Source: Symploca sp. SIO3C6
GTDB lineage: Bacteria > Cyanobacteriota > Cyanobacteriia > Cyanobacteriales > Coleofasciculaceae
DNA length: 64,000 nucleotides
Reading direction: 5' to 3'
Assembly: GCA_010692425.1 (NCBI GenBank)
Contig: JAAHHJ010000011.1
Span: 44,063-108,062, forward strand
Shown here: one piece after another, positions 1 through 9,197 of the stretch
Layout: every line of letters starts with the position of its first letter
Position numbering within the stretch: the first letter of the stretch is position 1
Position numbers and translations under genes: made by a program
The notes under the pieces: generated by a model
Told to the model about the DNA's origin: nothing
Seen by the model: the letters and a program-made list of their open reading frames with translations, nothing else
The model's database searches: none

Positions 1-148
1 AGCCTCAAGCATTTGCTAGCTTGCCGGTTTTGTGCCATTATTCCTCAGTTTAACAGATTTTTTTGATTTAGGGGGTGAAGAAACTATTAATGACCTGCTC
101 CATCTATGAAGAACTCGTGAATTTTACTGGTGAGTGTAATTGGAGATC

Positions 149-169
149 TGCCGAGGGCAGGACTCGAAC
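149..169 (-). other. tRNA 3'-end-like fragment
   Basis: Read on the minus strand, this short stretch looks like the last part of a tRNA gene. It has a T-loop (TTCGAGT), a 3' T-stem half (CCTGC) and a 7-nt acceptor half (CCTCGGC) followed by A. The 5' T-stem half does not pair and no anticodon or D arm precedes it, so it is not a functional tRNA. It could be a tRNA relic or the tRNA-derived attachment scar of a lost element. It could also be chance. The call rests on pattern only. Confidence 0.25.
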
Positions 170-273
170 AACAATAACATCAAAAGAAACCTGGCTCACA
201 TTGTTCAGCTAACTCACAGAGATGTCACTGTGAAAAGTTTGATTAAAAAATATTTAACTGAACGACCTCAGCC

Positions 274-711
274 TCAGGGCAGATATTTCTGTACAACCTC
301 CCAACCAGTAAAAGTCACCCCAGCGAATCCCACCAACAGCAAAATGTTAGTACAAACATGAATGATACGTGCCCAAGACCGCTTGGGGCTAATTTGAGTA
401 GCAGATCCTGCTGAAACTAATACCAGAAATACAACTAACAATCCAGCAATTAAGTGTCCCGAGTGTCCTAGACTACCGTAATGACCAAGGGTACCGACAA
501 TTCCAATCGCTAGCAATAGCAATACCAAACCAACCATGATCCAGCCAGTGATGTAGTGTAGAGGTCTCAACCAACTGGTTCTTGGTATTGAAAATTGGCG
601 TTGAAAAAACAGAGTGATGCCACTGATACCCATCAACAGGTAGGCAAATAAAGTAAAACCCATTGACCAGGCAGCTATTTTCCACAACCAGAGAAAGGAA
701 GGCAGATCCAC
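274..711 (-). CDS. DUF4079 family membrane protein
   Basis: A small integral membrane protein of 145 residues, resembling the cyanobacterial DUF4079 (cytochrome b561-like) family. About four hydrophobic helices are visible, at roughly residues 8-33, 50-70, 82-100 and 115-135. Conserved-looking histidines (HYITGW near 52, HYGSLGHSGH near 77, HVCTN near 118) sit close to helix ends, as in haem-binding b-type proteins, but haem binding is inferred. The start is GTG; no in-frame ATG fits the N-terminal match. It lies alone on the minus strand. The biochemical function of the family is not known to me. Confidence 0.72.
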   Translation of the reverse strand: MDLPSFLWLWKIAAWSMGFTLFAYLLMGISGITLFFQRQFSIPRTSWLRPLHYITGWIMVGLVLLLLAIGIVGTLGHYGSLGHSGHLIAGLLVVFLVLVSAGSATQISPKRSWARIIHVCTNILLLVGFAGVTFTGWEVVQKYLP

Positions 712-875
712 AGTTTAATTTAATTGTTGCTTGTTTTTTACTGACTTTACTATCTTATATAGTGCTGCTCAATTTGGTGAGGTAGTAAACCAGTTAATTT
801 TAACAATAATTGCTATAAATTTAAGGGGCTACCAATTCTGGTAGCCCCCACCAAGATCTCAAATGGAGATATTAA

Positions 876-1265
876 CTAGCTTAAAGTAGCGTATTTTAAA
901 GTTTCTGATGTTATGATATTTTTGTTATTGACTGCCCCCAGATTTTGTTTGTTGGCTGTCGGTTTTTCCATCTGCTTGCTGTCTAGTGGTTGCTCAGAAG
1001 AGTTATTTTTTTGATCTATACATAAACGACAACAAGGTATTCTATCTGAGAGAATTGCAGTTGCCATCATGCCCGTGTGAATCTCTAGAAGAGCATCTGG
1101 TAATGATTCAAAGACCAAACGCTGACCAGGAAAAACAACTCGTTCAAAATACCAATTGGGAATATTAGTAATTCGAGCTACTTGAATTTGGCTAGTGACA
1201 TTCACATAGCAGCAGATAATTCGATCTTGGTTGTTAGAAGGAAGGGGATCAAGTATTTGAGCCAT
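876..1265 (-). CDS. DUF1830 domain protein
   Basis: A short soluble protein of about 129 residues. The first 80 residues match the cyanobacterial DUF1830 family: start MAQILDPLP, a cysteine pair in RIICCYVN, then ITNIPNWYFERVVFPGQRL and HTGMMATAILSD. After about residue 85 the sequence is low-complexity, polar and Asn/Lys/Glu rich, and probably not part of the domain. An in-frame GTG lies three codons upstream; I prefer the ATG because family members begin MAQILDPLP. Function is unknown. It has no operon partner. Confidence 0.75.
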   Translation of the reverse strand: MAQILDPLPSNNQDRIICCYVNVTSQIQVARITNIPNWYFERVVFPGQRLVFESLPDALLEIHTGMMATAILSDRIPCCRLCIDQKNNSSEQPLDSKQMEKPTANKQNLGAVNNKNIITSETLKYATLS

Positions 1266-1793
1266 AACAGCCACGGTACTGACAGGGACAATTATTATTA
1301 CTTTCTTAAAGTTATCACCAGCGATCCCCGTTTAGTGTAAAATACGCTACCAATTAATCGGAAGCATCGCGGATATTTAGGGGTTTTTATGCCAAAAATA
1401 GTCATTATTCAGCTTTATTTATTCTCAGCGAGAAAATTACACCCTCTACAACTCCAAATCTCTCTATAGCTAGCTCTAACAAGCTCAAAGCTTTCTTAGC
1501 TCTCTATCTAAGCATGTTTATATTATTTTAATAAAAAATCAATCAACTGGGTAAATCAAGGCAGGTTTAGGAGGTCTATCGCTAATCTGTTAAGGTAAAG
1601 ATATATAAAAAAAAGTTTCAAAAACCTTGTCAAAGTTGTAGTTCTGGAGTATCTAGCGGTATCAGAGTGCTTAAAGCTCCCTTGCTTGGGGCTTACTCTT
1701 TTTAAGAGACCATGATCGAGCTAGGAATCTCCAAGCTTTCGACTATCAGCAGCCACCGCCATCAACGAGAACATCCCTAACACTAAAATCGCA
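1266..1793. other. 528-bp intergenic region with a hairpin
   Basis: No convincing gene is seen. The region is AT-rich. A stem-loop at 1665-1698 (GAGT and AAGCTCC pairing with GGGGCTT and ACTC) is followed by a run of T, so it resembles a terminator or attenuator on the plus strand, about 95 bp ahead of the radical SAM gene. Confidence 0.45.
1665..1703 (+). terminator. Terminator-like hairpin upstream of the radical SAM gene
   Basis: Bulged stem GAGT..AAGCTCC / GGGGCTT..ACTC with a 7-nt loop (TTGCTT region) and a following T5 tract. No gene lies just upstream on the plus strand. It may therefore be a leader attenuator for the downstream radical SAM gene, or may end an unseen short transcript. 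Low certainty. Confidence 0.3.
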
Positions 1794-3374
1794 ATGGCAC
1801 AGAAAATACTCTATGTCCGCCTTCCCTGCAACCCCATCTTTCCAATTGGTGTTGTTTACTTAGCTGATCACGTTCACAAACTATTCCCAGAGGTAGAACA
1901 GCGAATTTTTGACTTGGGAACTGTTCCTCCTTTGGATTTTGCCAGAGTACTTGATGAGAACATAGACCAATTCCAACCAACACTACTAGTATTCTCTTGG
2001 CGCGACATCCAGATTTATGCCCCGGTTGGTGGTAGGGGAGGCAATCCTCTGCAAAATGCCTTCGAGTTCTACTATGCCAAAAATCCGATCATCAAAATAC
2101 GTGGCGCTGTAGGGGGCATGCGGCTAGCTGCCTCTTACTATGGGGAACTCTGGCGCAACCTGAGTTTAATCAGACGAGGACTCAAACGTGCTCAAAGATA
2201 TAATCGAGAAGCTCGCGCTATTGTTGGTGGAGGAGCAGTTAGTGTTTTCTACGAACAGCTGGAGCATAAACTGCCAACAGGAACTATAGTTTCCGTGGGT
2301 GAAGGAGAAGTTTTACTCGAAAAACTACTCAATGGTAAAGATTTTCTGGATGAACGTTGCTATGTAGTAGGTGAGAATAAACCTCGTAATCGTATGATCC
2401 ATGAGTGGCCTAGTGCGATTGAGAAAACCGCCTGCAACTATAACTATATAGAAAGCATCTGGTCGAGTTTTGAATATTACCTACAAGAGAGTGATTTCTA
2501 TATCGGCGTCCAAACTAAGCGCGGTTGCCCACACAACTGTTGCTACTGCGTATATACGGTAGTAGAAGGCAAACAAGTACGGATTAACCCTGCTGAGGAG
2601 ATTGTTGCCGAAATGCGCCAGCTTTACGACCGGGGAATTCGCAACTTTTGGTTTACTGATGCTCAGTTTATTCCAGCTAGAAAGTTCATTCAAGATACAG
2701 TGGAACTCCTACAGAAAATCCTCGATTCTGGCATGAGAGATATCCACTGGGCTGCATATATTCGGGCAGATAACCTCACACCTCAATTGTGTGAGCTGAT
2801 GGTAAAAACTGGCATGAACTACTTTGAAATCGGTATTACCAGTGGTTCTCAAGAACTAGTAAGGAAGATGCGGATGGGTTACAACCTGCGCATAGTACTA
2901 CAAAACTGCCGCGACTTAAAAGCAGCTGGTTTTAATGACTTGGTTTCGGTAAACTACTCATTTAATGTTATCGATGAGCGGTTTGAAACTATTCGCCAGA
3001 CTATTGCTTATCACCGGGAATTAGAACGCATCTTTGGTGCCGATAAAGTTGAACCGGCCATCTTCTTTATTGGTCTACAGCCTCATACTCATTTGGAAGA
3101 ATACGCCTTCGACAATAACATCCTCAATCGCGATTATGACCCTATGAGCCTCATGCCTTGGACAGCCAAGAAATTGCTTTGGAACCCAGAACCTTTAGGT
3201 TCTTTCTTTGGCAAGGTTTGTCTCCAGGCTTGGCGACAAAATCCTAATGATTTTGGTCGTGAAGTGATCAATATCCTGGAACAAAGACTTGGTTGTGCAG
3301 ATTTAGAAGAAGCACTGTCTGCCCCTATCGAAACCAAGCCAAAAGAACACCGACAAATGGTTGTTGCGAAGTAG
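1794..3374 (+). CDS. B12-binding-type radical SAM protein
   Basis: A radical SAM enzyme of 526 residues. The [4Fe-4S]-cluster motif CX3CX2C is visible as C245, C249 and C252 (GCPHNCCYC). The N-terminal half begins KILYVRLPCNP and resembles the degenerate cobalamin-binding domain of the B12-dependent class. The radical SAM barrel follows at about 235-430, with a C-terminal extension. The closest family I recall is the cyanobacterial group annotated as photosystem II high-light acclimation radical SAM protein; that name is from memory and the substrate is unknown. It is followed at a 127-bp distance by the DICT protein on the same strand. Start is ATG. Confidence 0.8.
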   Translation: MAQKILYVRLPCNPIFPIGVVYLADHVHKLFPEVEQRIFDLGTVPPLDFARVLDENIDQFQPTLLVFSWRDIQIYAPVGGRGGNPLQNAFEFYYAKNPIIKIRGAVGGMRLAASYYGELWRNLSLIRRGLKRAQRYNREARAIVGGGAVSVFYEQLEHKLPTGTIVSVGEGEVLLEKLLNGKDFLDERCYVVGENKPRNRMIHEWPSAIEKTACNYNYIESIWSSFEYYLQESDFYIGVQTKRGCPHNCCYCVYTVVEGKQVRINPAEEIVAEMRQLYDRGIRNFWFTDAQFIPARKFIQDTVELLQKILDSGMRDIHWAAYIRADNLTPQLCELMVKTGMNYFEIGITSGSQELVRKMRMGYNLRIVLQNCRDLKAAGFNDLVSVNYSFNVIDERFETIRQTIAYHRELERIFGADKVEPAIFFIGLQPHTHLEEYAFDNNILNRDYDPMSLMPWTAKKLLWNPEPLGSFFGKVCLQAWRQNPNDFGREVINILEQRLGCADLEEALSAPIETKPKEHRQMVVAK

Positions 3375-3437
3375 CAGATTACAAGGTTGTAGAAGCTGGT
3401 TTGGGTTTGCGATCAACTAGGTTGAAAGTTGAAAATT

Positions 3438-3465
3438 GTAACCTACAACCTGTAACCTGTAACCT
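3438..3465 (+). repeat. Degenerate heptamer repeat (GTAACCT)
   Basis: Four contiguous 7-mers: GTAACCT, ACAACCT, GTAACCT, GTAACCT. The array sits between the radical SAM and DICT genes. This is the type of short tandemly repeated sequence common in intergenic DNA of filamentous cyanobacteria. No function is implied. Confidence 0.6.
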
Positions 3466-3501
3466 AACAACCCCTAATCCACAACCCGTTAAAATCACAC
3501 C

Positions 3502-4896
3502 ATGCTGGAAGGTTCAATTTTACAAAAACTAGAAACAACTCATCGAGGAGGAAAAAAACCTCTAAACTTTGGTGTGTATTACAAAAACACCCTAGTTGCA
3601 CTGTGCCATGCCCTAGAAGACTTCATTCTCGAGTCACAAGGGATGCCAGTAATGATAACCGCCTTCCAGCAAGGTAAGTGGTATTTACAAGAAGCCGAGC
3701 GCTATGGAGAATTAGCTAAGAAGTCATCTCGAGTGACAATTATGGCGACAGCTGATGCTGGTTTTGCAGATCATCCCACCAGCCAACTGTCAAATGTTGC
3801 CTTGGTGAATCTAGACTCGGCTGACGCCGTAGCCCAAGAATGGCACCTGATGATTATTTCTGAGACGTACACAGCAATGGTACTATGTCAAGAATTATCA
3901 GACGCAGATTATGGGACTCAAGGATTACCGGCAAACGACCGAGAGCGCAAATTTTATGGCTTCTGGACATTCGAGGCAGAATTGGTGCAGGAGGCTGTGG
4001 AATTAGCGATCGCTCATATCGGTGGTTACAATCAGAACTTACAAGCCACTTTAACTGAGCAAGTCAATAAAATTACCGCCAATTTTGGTACCAAACCAAG
4101 AGATGATATTGGCAAAGTAGTGCATCGTGTAGTGGGTTATCTCCAGACAGGTCAAAAAAATTTATCTGAGTTGAGACAGAGCCGAGAGCAACTGTTACCC
4201 ACTCAAGAACAAGCCTTGGATAACAATCTCATCTCCAATGAAATGCAGGCATTCCTGCGCATGGCAGAATTGATTGACCAAGCAGATCCCACCAATCCCA
4301 ATGCTGCTGCAGAGGTAACAGCTTTGTCAGAGGCAATGGGGCAGTTACTAGACTTGCCTGCCTGGCAACTTAAACGCCTACGTTTGGCAAGTTGGCTGCA
4401 TCGTCTGGCTCCCTTACAGGGGGTAAAAGTGAAGATGCCGCCGAAGTCAATTGTTCAGAAAAAGGTAGTGCAAGAGGAAGAATCCCTGCCAAAGGCATCA
4501 GTTTTGCGGATTATGCCCCGCTTACAGGCTGTATCTGAGATTATCGCCCACCAAACAGAATCTTGGAATGGCTCAGGCAAGCCTGATGCTTTAGCTTGCG
4601 ATGCCATTCCCTTAGAGTCAAGGATTCTAAGACTGATAGCAGATTTTCAGCAACGGCTCAATGCTTATCAACAGAATGAATCAGTGGAAAGCCCTCTGGC
4701 TGAGGCGCTAAAAGATTGTCAAGCCCTCTCCGGTGAAGATTTTGATCCTAAATTAGTTGAAGCCCTAGCCTTAATGGTAATGGGGATGCAGCAGGGTATG
4801 AGTTTGCAGATCAAGCAGCTTAAAATTGCCTCGGGAATGTGGTTGCTTGACTCCGAGGAAGCAGCGCAATTTGATGCTTCTAGCAGTAAGACTTAG
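3502..4896 (+). CDS. DICT sensory domain protein with degenerate HD-GYP domain
   Basis: A putative signalling protein of 464 residues. Residues 1-180 resemble the DICT domain (DIguanylate Cyclases and Two-component systems), a sensory module often found in cyanobacterial regulators. The C-terminal half resembles an HD-GYP phosphodiesterase that has lost its active site. The HD position reads ASWLHRLAPL instead of LLHDIG, and the HHExxDGxGYP motif is decayed to HQTESWNGSGKPD around residues 351-363. It therefore probably binds partners or ligand rather than hydrolysing cyclic di-GMP; this is inference. No DNA-binding or membrane segment is evident. Confidence 0.7.
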   Translation: MLEGSILQKLETTHRGGKKPLNFGVYYKNTLVALCHALEDFILESQGMPVMITAFQQGKWYLQEAERYGELAKKSSRVTIMATADAGFADHPTSQLSNVALVNLDSADAVAQEWHLMIISETYTAMVLCQELSDADYGTQGLPANDRERKFYGFWTFEAELVQEAVELAIAHIGGYNQNLQATLTEQVNKITANFGTKPRDDIGKVVHRVVGYLQTGQKNLSELRQSREQLLPTQEQALDNNLISNEMQAFLRMAELIDQADPTNPNAAAEVTALSEAMGQLLDLPAWQLKRLRLASWLHRLAPLQGVKVKMPPKSIVQKKVVQEEESLPKASVLRIMPRLQAVSEIIAHQTESWNGSGKPDALACDAIPLESRILRLIADFQQRLNAYQQNESVESPLAEALKDCQALSGEDFDPKLVEALALMVMGMQQGMSLQIKQLKIASGMWLLDSEEAAQFDASSSKT

Positions 4897-4996
4897 AACC
4901 TATCTACAAGTTAGTGAGCAAAAATTGCTAATCGCATAGATACAGTACTTTTGAGTTTTATGAGGTATACCAAATATTAGTGCATCAAGAACTACA

Positions 4997-5068
4997 ATGA
5001 AACCATACTCAATTGATTTGCGAAAAGAAGTAGTAGATGCGCACGAAAGCTGCTACCGTAACTCATAA
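4997..5068 (+). pseudogene. IS630-family transposase N-terminal remnant
   Basis: Twenty-three codons beginning MKPYSIDLRKEVVDA, which matches the typical start of IS630-family transposases (MKPYSxDLRxKVVxA). The frame then runs into unrelated codons and a stop, and no DDE catalytic segment follows. It is a decayed insertion-sequence relic, not a gene. Confidence 0.65.
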
Positions 5069-5101
5069 GCTCCGAATTTGCTTTAAATCAGATGGAAAAA
5101 A

Positions 5102-5147
5102 ATATCCCTATCCTAAGAAACATTTAGGTTTCTTAGGATAGGGATAT
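5102..5147. repeat. 20-bp perfect inverted repeat
   Basis: Arms 5102-5121 and 5128-5147 are exact reverse complements (ATATCCCTATCCTAAGAAAC on the left) around a 6-nt ATTTAG loop. It sits just after the IS630 scrap. It may be a miniature element, a transposon end or a very stable hairpin. No T-tract follows on either side, so a simple terminator is less likely. Confidence 0.85.
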
Positions 5148-5337
5148 AGTAATCCTAAATGATTTTCAAACAGGCGCTTCTCTATGTACTTGGTTTTGGA
5201 GGTGCTGATTGTTCTGACCTCAAATAGGATTGCTATAGCTTAACTAACGGTGGGGGGAAATAGGGAGGTAATAATTCCCGCACCATACCTGTGCATTTTG
5301 GTGCCGGGATACATCGACATCCCCCAAGGCTATTTTT

Positions 5338-5970
5338 ATGGGGTTCAAACCCGGTAAAAATAGCAATAGATCTCAATTCTCTATTACTATCTTTATTATA
5401 GGTTGGGAGATTAAGTTTCCCAAACAGGGGAAAGTACTTATCAACCTGCATCGACCTATACCCGAAGACTTTGTAGTTAAACAGGTGAGAGTTTGTCGCA
5501 AGGCCCATAGTTGGGAAGCAATTATTGCTATTACTTCTGATGTCTCGATACCAGAATTGGAGGAGGCAGGAGTGGAAAAGTCCGATACTGGAGGAGGGAA
5601 TTTGGAAGACGATTGTTACCTCTTCCAAATTCATGAAGCTCTTAAAGGCGGAGCTTGTACCGGATTAGGAGGAAGGGATCGAGGACATTTCCTTCTGCCT
5701 TGGGCCACCTGTCCCCTATGTGGGTTCCACACAGGGAAAAAGGAGTTGTTGGAGGGGGTGCATCAATGTAGGGTTTGTGGATATCGAACGGATAGAGATC
5801 TTGCTGCTGTTGTCATCAAGCAGCGTGGTGCAGTCGGCCTACCGGGGATTGGGGTGACTAACGCTTGTCAGAGTCGAAATCCCATAACGGGAAAACTAGG
5901 AATGTCCAATCGTAAGGTTGGAAGCCAGTGCTGTACCCTAGGGTCAGCGCTGGGAAGATGTCAAGGATAG
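5338..5970 (+). pseudogene. Internally deleted TnpB (IS200/IS605 or IS607 accessory protein)
   Basis: The open frame joins two pieces of a TnpB-type RNA-guided nuclease. Residues about 25-75 (IKFPKQGKVLINLHRPIPE) match the N-terminal beta domain. Residues about 125-170 match the C-terminal zinc ribbon CPLCGF..CRVCGYRTDRDLAA. The RuvC core between them, expected to be over 100 residues with its GIDLG motif, is absent and replaced by unrelated sequence. The frame continues into the former right-end region. No TnpA is nearby. This is a dead element whose 3' part overlaps the start region of the next gene. Confidence 0.8.
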
Positions 5971-5987
5971 ATCTGAACAAATCAGCA

Positions 5988-6635
5988 ATGGATATAGAGA
6001 CAATTCGCGCAGGACAACTTCAGCAGCTACCAGGAGCAAATTTAGAAGATGAAGATCTTTCTAATTCTCAACTAGAGAGAATCAATCTTGCTGGTGCAAC
6101 TTTGGTAGGAACAAACTTTTCTAACTCCAATCTGCAAGGAGCACGTCTAGATGGTGCCAACCTGATTGGTGCTCAACTTAACTCAGCTGACTTACGAGCC
6201 AATTTGCTGGGAGCTAATCTGATGCAGTCTGACTTAAGCCATGCTGACTTGCGCGGTAGTAATCTCCGAGGCGCTAACTTAATGGGAGCCAAGCTCAATC
6301 AAGCTTCTTTTAGTGGTGCTTTTCTCAGCGGTGCTAATCTGACGGGAGTTAACCTACAGGGCGTCGATTTGCGCGGTGCTGATTTACGCGGTGCTATTCT
6401 TAATAGTGCCAATCTCAAAGGTGCAGATCTTTCCCAAGCAGATTTGCAAGGCGCTAGCTTGAGCGATGCCAATTTGGAGGAGGCAGATTTGCAGGGAGCT
6501 AATCTAGCTGGAGCTAATTTAACTGGAGCTAATCTGCTTTGTGCTGGGTTAGATAGTGCCAATTTGAAAGGGGTGAATTTAGAGCGAGCCTGTTTGATTG
6601 GGACTAGTGTGGAAGAAATGGTTTCTCCAGCGTAA
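5988..6635 (+). CDS. Pentapeptide repeat protein
   Basis: About 215 residues, nearly all A(D/N)LxX pentapeptide repeats from residue 15 onward (GANLE, GTNFSNSNLQGARLDGANLI and so on). These are expected to fold as a right-handed quadrilateral beta-helix. No other domain, signal peptide or membrane helix is seen. Two in-frame ATGs compete: 5958 (MSRIDL) and 5988 (MDIETI). The second is preferred because the upstream codons overlap transposon-derived sequence. Function is unknown. It is convergent with the ABC ATPase gene downstream. Confidence 0.8.
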   Translation: MDIETIRAGQLQQLPGANLEDEDLSNSQLERINLAGATLVGTNFSNSNLQGARLDGANLIGAQLNSADLRANLLGANLMQSDLSHADLRGSNLRGANLMGAKLNQASFSGAFLSGANLTGVNLQGVDLRGADLRGAILNSANLKGADLSQADLQGASLSDANLEEADLQGANLAGANLTGANLLCAGLDSANLKGVNLERACLIGTSVEEMVSPA

Positions 6636-6788
6636 CTCATTAGAGCCACTAACCCTTTGGGTAATAACTCTACAGGCATGTGCCCAATCACACGATTGCG
6701 ACTAAAGACACTCCTCTGGCACCTATACCATTTCACGGAAATTCTGATACAAATTTTTCCACTGCCTCCCCTGCTTGCCCATAATGTC

Positions 6789-7868
6789 TTAAGAAGCAGT
6801 GGGAAAAACCTGCACAGACGGTTCAGCGACAGACACCCATACTCTTGTCCCCACCGGCAACTGAGTACTGAGTTTTGTACGAGCATGTAGTCTTCTGCCA
6901 GAGGGAGCCTGTAAGCAGTATTGGTATTCACGACCTAGGAAATTTCGGTCTCGAATTACTACGGGCGCTTGCTTATCCGGTTTCAGAATCACATTTTCTG
7001 CTCGCAGCATTAAATCCCCTTGATCCAAGGATAAATCTGAGGCATTCGATTGCTCAGTCTTGACTTCAAACGAACCCACTTCAGTTACCCAGAAACTACC
7101 TCGGCGTCGGGCTGGTAGAAAGTTCGCCTGTGTAACAAATTCCGCAACAAAGCGAGAAACCGGATGAGTGTAAATTTCCTCCGGTGTCCCCAACTGTTCT
7201 AAGTGTCCCTGACACATCACAGCTACCTGGTCTGAAATAGAAAGAGCTTCTTCCTGATCATGGGTAACAAAAATGGCAGATGTACCGGCTTCTTTAAGAA
7301 TCCTTCTCACTTCATGGCGTAATCGCAGCCTTACTTGCACATCAAGGTTACTTAAGGGTTCATCTAACAGAATTAATGCCGGTTGTGGTGCCAAGGCGCG
7401 GGCGAGGGCGACTCGTTGCTGCTGCCCCCCAGAAAGTTCATGGGGATAGCGTTTTTCCATGCCTGCCAATCCCACTAGCGCAATCGCCTCACGAGCTCGT
7501 TGTTGTCCTAACACACCAGTTTTCCTCACTCGGCTATGGTTGAGACCAAAAGCAACATTTTCAATCACATTTAAGTGAGGAAACAGAGCATAGTCTTGAA
7601 ACACCATACCAGTATCCCGCTGTTCTGGAGGTACCCACTTACCAGAGCCAGCAACCCGTCTGCCAGCCAAGTCCACAGTTCCAGACTGGGGTCTCTCAAA
7701 GCCAGCAATAATTCGCAACAGGGTAGTTTTGCCGCAACCAGAGGGCCCGAGTAAACCCAGTAAATCCCCTTGACCCAAAGTCAAGCTAACATTAGCCACT
7801 GCTAGCGCACTAGTTTGCTTAAATTGCTTGCTGATGCCTTCTAAATTTAAAATCGCCGGTTTAGTCAT
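6789..7868 (-). CDS. ABC transporter ATP-binding protein, FutC/FbpC-like
   Basis: An ABC ATPase of 359 residues, of the iron(III)/spermidine/sulfate importer class. Walker A is GPSGCGKTT (about 42-50), the Q-loop VFQDYALFPH, the signature LSGGQQQR, Walker B LILLDEPLSNLD and the switch His FVTHDQEE. A TOBE-like C-terminal domain (about 240-355) is present, as in CysA/FbpC/PotA proteins. It would energise uptake through a cytoplasmic membrane permease. No permease or binding-protein gene is adjacent, which is common for cyanobacterial futC, so substrate is inferred to be ferric iron with moderate confidence only. Confidence 0.85.
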   Translation of the reverse strand: MTKPAILNLEGISKQFKQTSALAVANVSLTLGQGDLLGLLGPSGCGKTTLLRIIAGFERPQSGTVDLAGRRVAGSGKWVPPEQRDTGMVFQDYALFPHLNVIENVAFGLNHSRVRKTGVLGQQRAREAIALVGLAGMEKRYPHELSGGQQQRVALARALAPQPALILLDEPLSNLDVQVRLRLRHEVRRILKEAGTSAIFVTHDQEEALSISDQVAVMCQGHLEQLGTPEEIYTHPVSRFVAEFVTQANFLPARRRGSFWVTEVGSFEVKTEQSNASDLSLDQGDLMLRAENVILKPDKQAPVVIRDRNFLGREYQYCLQAPSGRRLHARTKLSTQLPVGTRVWVSVAEPSVQVFPTAS

Positions 7869-8066
7869 GGATGTAAGTTTTTAAATACCTAGTCTTGAAT
7901 TCGTGATTATAGCCCTGATAATCGAGAATAATACCTAAGTTATGGGAAAACTCTAGCTACAGCTTTAGCTAAAGCCCCCGGAGTATGGAGTTGATTAGAA
8001 TATCTCTATTGAGCAATGGGCACTGCTGAGAATGAGCAGATTATTAATTGCTCTGTATATATATGC

Positions 8067-8324
8067 CTATTCCTCTGAACAAGGACACTGCCAGCACTTC
8101 TCCAGCCAAGCCACAATCTCACGGCGCGGCAAATTCAGCTGCCTAACAACGCTCCAGACTTGAATCGCCGCTGTCACTTCATTGACTTGGTAACTCAAGG
8201 GCTCGTTTGTTCGATAACTACAAATAATATCTAACTCTTGCAAGCGTCTGTACACCTGCCATCGATCACAAGCCGTGATCTCGATAACCTGACTGGTTGG
8301 TGGTTGGGAACTAGACTGACTCAT
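8067..8324 (-). CDS. Asr1405/Asl0597 family small protein
   Basis: A small soluble protein of 85 residues. The core (IEITACDRWQVYRRLQELD, then AAIQVWSVVRQL and WLEKCWQ) matches the cyanobacterial Asr1405/Asl0597 family, whose function is not known. Several cysteines lie in the body and C-terminus (CDRW, CSYR, CWQCPC). An upstream TTG is possible, but the ATG at 8324 is the likelier start. It stands alone on the minus strand, divergent from dps. Confidence 0.75.
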   Translation of the reverse strand: MSQSSSQPPTSQVIEITACDRWQVYRRLQELDIICSYRTNEPLSYQVNEVTAAIQVWSVVRQLNLPRREIVAWLEKCWQCPCSEE

Positions 8325-8639
8325 TGGTGCCAAAAGATGCTACGTCTCACTATGTGCTTGTTTAAGGACACGTCAGAGCTTGTCGGAAAACTTTGACGTT
8401 GGGAGTTGTTCTAATTGTCAACTCTACTCAAATAGTTTATTATATAGATGTCGTAGATGCTAATTGTTCTCAACAATTTTAATGATCTAGTACATCGCCG
8501 ATACTCAAGTAGAAAAAAATCTCAACTAACAAGTAACCTCACTTAAGGTATGGTTCAAGCTTGCTGAAATTTTCCTTGAGGTCGTGTTAGAATTTTTTCA
8601 TTGGCAATAACACGTGCCTAATGAGAGGATAATAGGATA
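8325..8639. other. Divergent promoter region between small protein and dps
   Basis: A 315-bp spacer, AT-rich, with no open frame worth calling. It should contain the promoters for the minus-strand small gene and for dps. A TATTATATAG stretch near 8440 could be a -10 element, but no clear operator is recognised. Confidence 0.3.
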
Positions 8640-9197
8640 ATGTCAGCAACTCAGGGTTTAATACACACTTTTGGCGAAGTCTACGACAATTCCATATTGT
8701 TGGAGCAAGAAGTTACAAAACCAGTTTGCGAGGGACTAAATATTGCCTTGGCAAGCTTTCAAGCGCTCTATTTGCAATACCAGAAACACCACTTTGTGAT
8801 TGAAGGCGCTGAGTTCTACTCTCTGCACGAGTTTTTTAATACCAGCTACGGAGAAGTGCAAGGTCATGTCCACGATCTTGGAGAGCGTATAGATGGGCTT
8901 GGAGGTGTCCCAGCTGCTAGCTTCAGCACCTTAGCCGAATTGTGCTGCTTCTCACCCGAAGCAGATGGAACCTTCAACTGCCGCGCCATGGTAGAACATG
9001 ACTTAGAGGCAGAGCAAGCACTGATTAAAGTGATTAGACGTCAGGCTGGACAAGCAGAAAGCTTGGGTGATCGTGCTACTCGTTATCTCTACGAACAAAT
9101 ACTCCTAAAAACTGAGGAGCGGGCATACCATCTGAGCCACTTCCTTGCTGCTGATAGCTTGACCTTGGGATTTGTTCAAGCCGCATCCAAAAACTAG
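8640..9197 (+). CDS. dps: Dps-family ferritin-like DNA-binding protein
   Basis: 185 residues of the Dps/bacterioferritin superfamily, a dodecameric iron store that oxidises Fe(II) with peroxide and protects DNA. The ferroxidase-site signature is visible: [18 protein letters not shown] (about 50-67) and the following [14 protein letters not shown] (D and E ligands near 78-83). The C-terminal helix [16 protein letters not shown] is typical of the longer cyanobacterial Dps forms. Start is ATG, preceded by GAGAGGATA. It is monocistronic as far as can be seen. Confidence 0.88.
   Translation: MSATQGLIHTFGEVYDNSILLEQEVTKPVCEGLNIALASFQALYLQYQKHHFVIEGAEFYSLHEFFNTSYGEVQGHVHDLGERIDGLGGVPAASFSTLAELCCFSPEADGTFNCRAMVEHDLEAEQALIKVIRRQAGQAESLGDRATRYLYEQILLKTEERAYHLSHFLAADSLTLGFVQAASKN

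Larger units (their letters stand above)
4897..5337. other. Intergenic region with IS630 scrap and a perfect palindrome
   Basis: Between the DICT gene and the TnpB relic there is no intact gene. It holds the first residues of an IS630-type transposase (4997-5068) and a 20-bp perfect inverted repeat (5102-5147). Both are listed separately. The remainder is featureless. Confidence 0.6.

Noticed and set aside
5233-5634. 133-codon minus-strand frame
   Set aside because: Antisense to the TnpB relic, with no recognisable content.
6299-6931. 210-codon minus-strand frame opposite the pentapeptide gene
   Set aside because: It is the antisense of a repeat-rich gene and overlaps the ABC gene; its repetitive Leu/Ala/Pro/Ser content is a shadow of the repeats.
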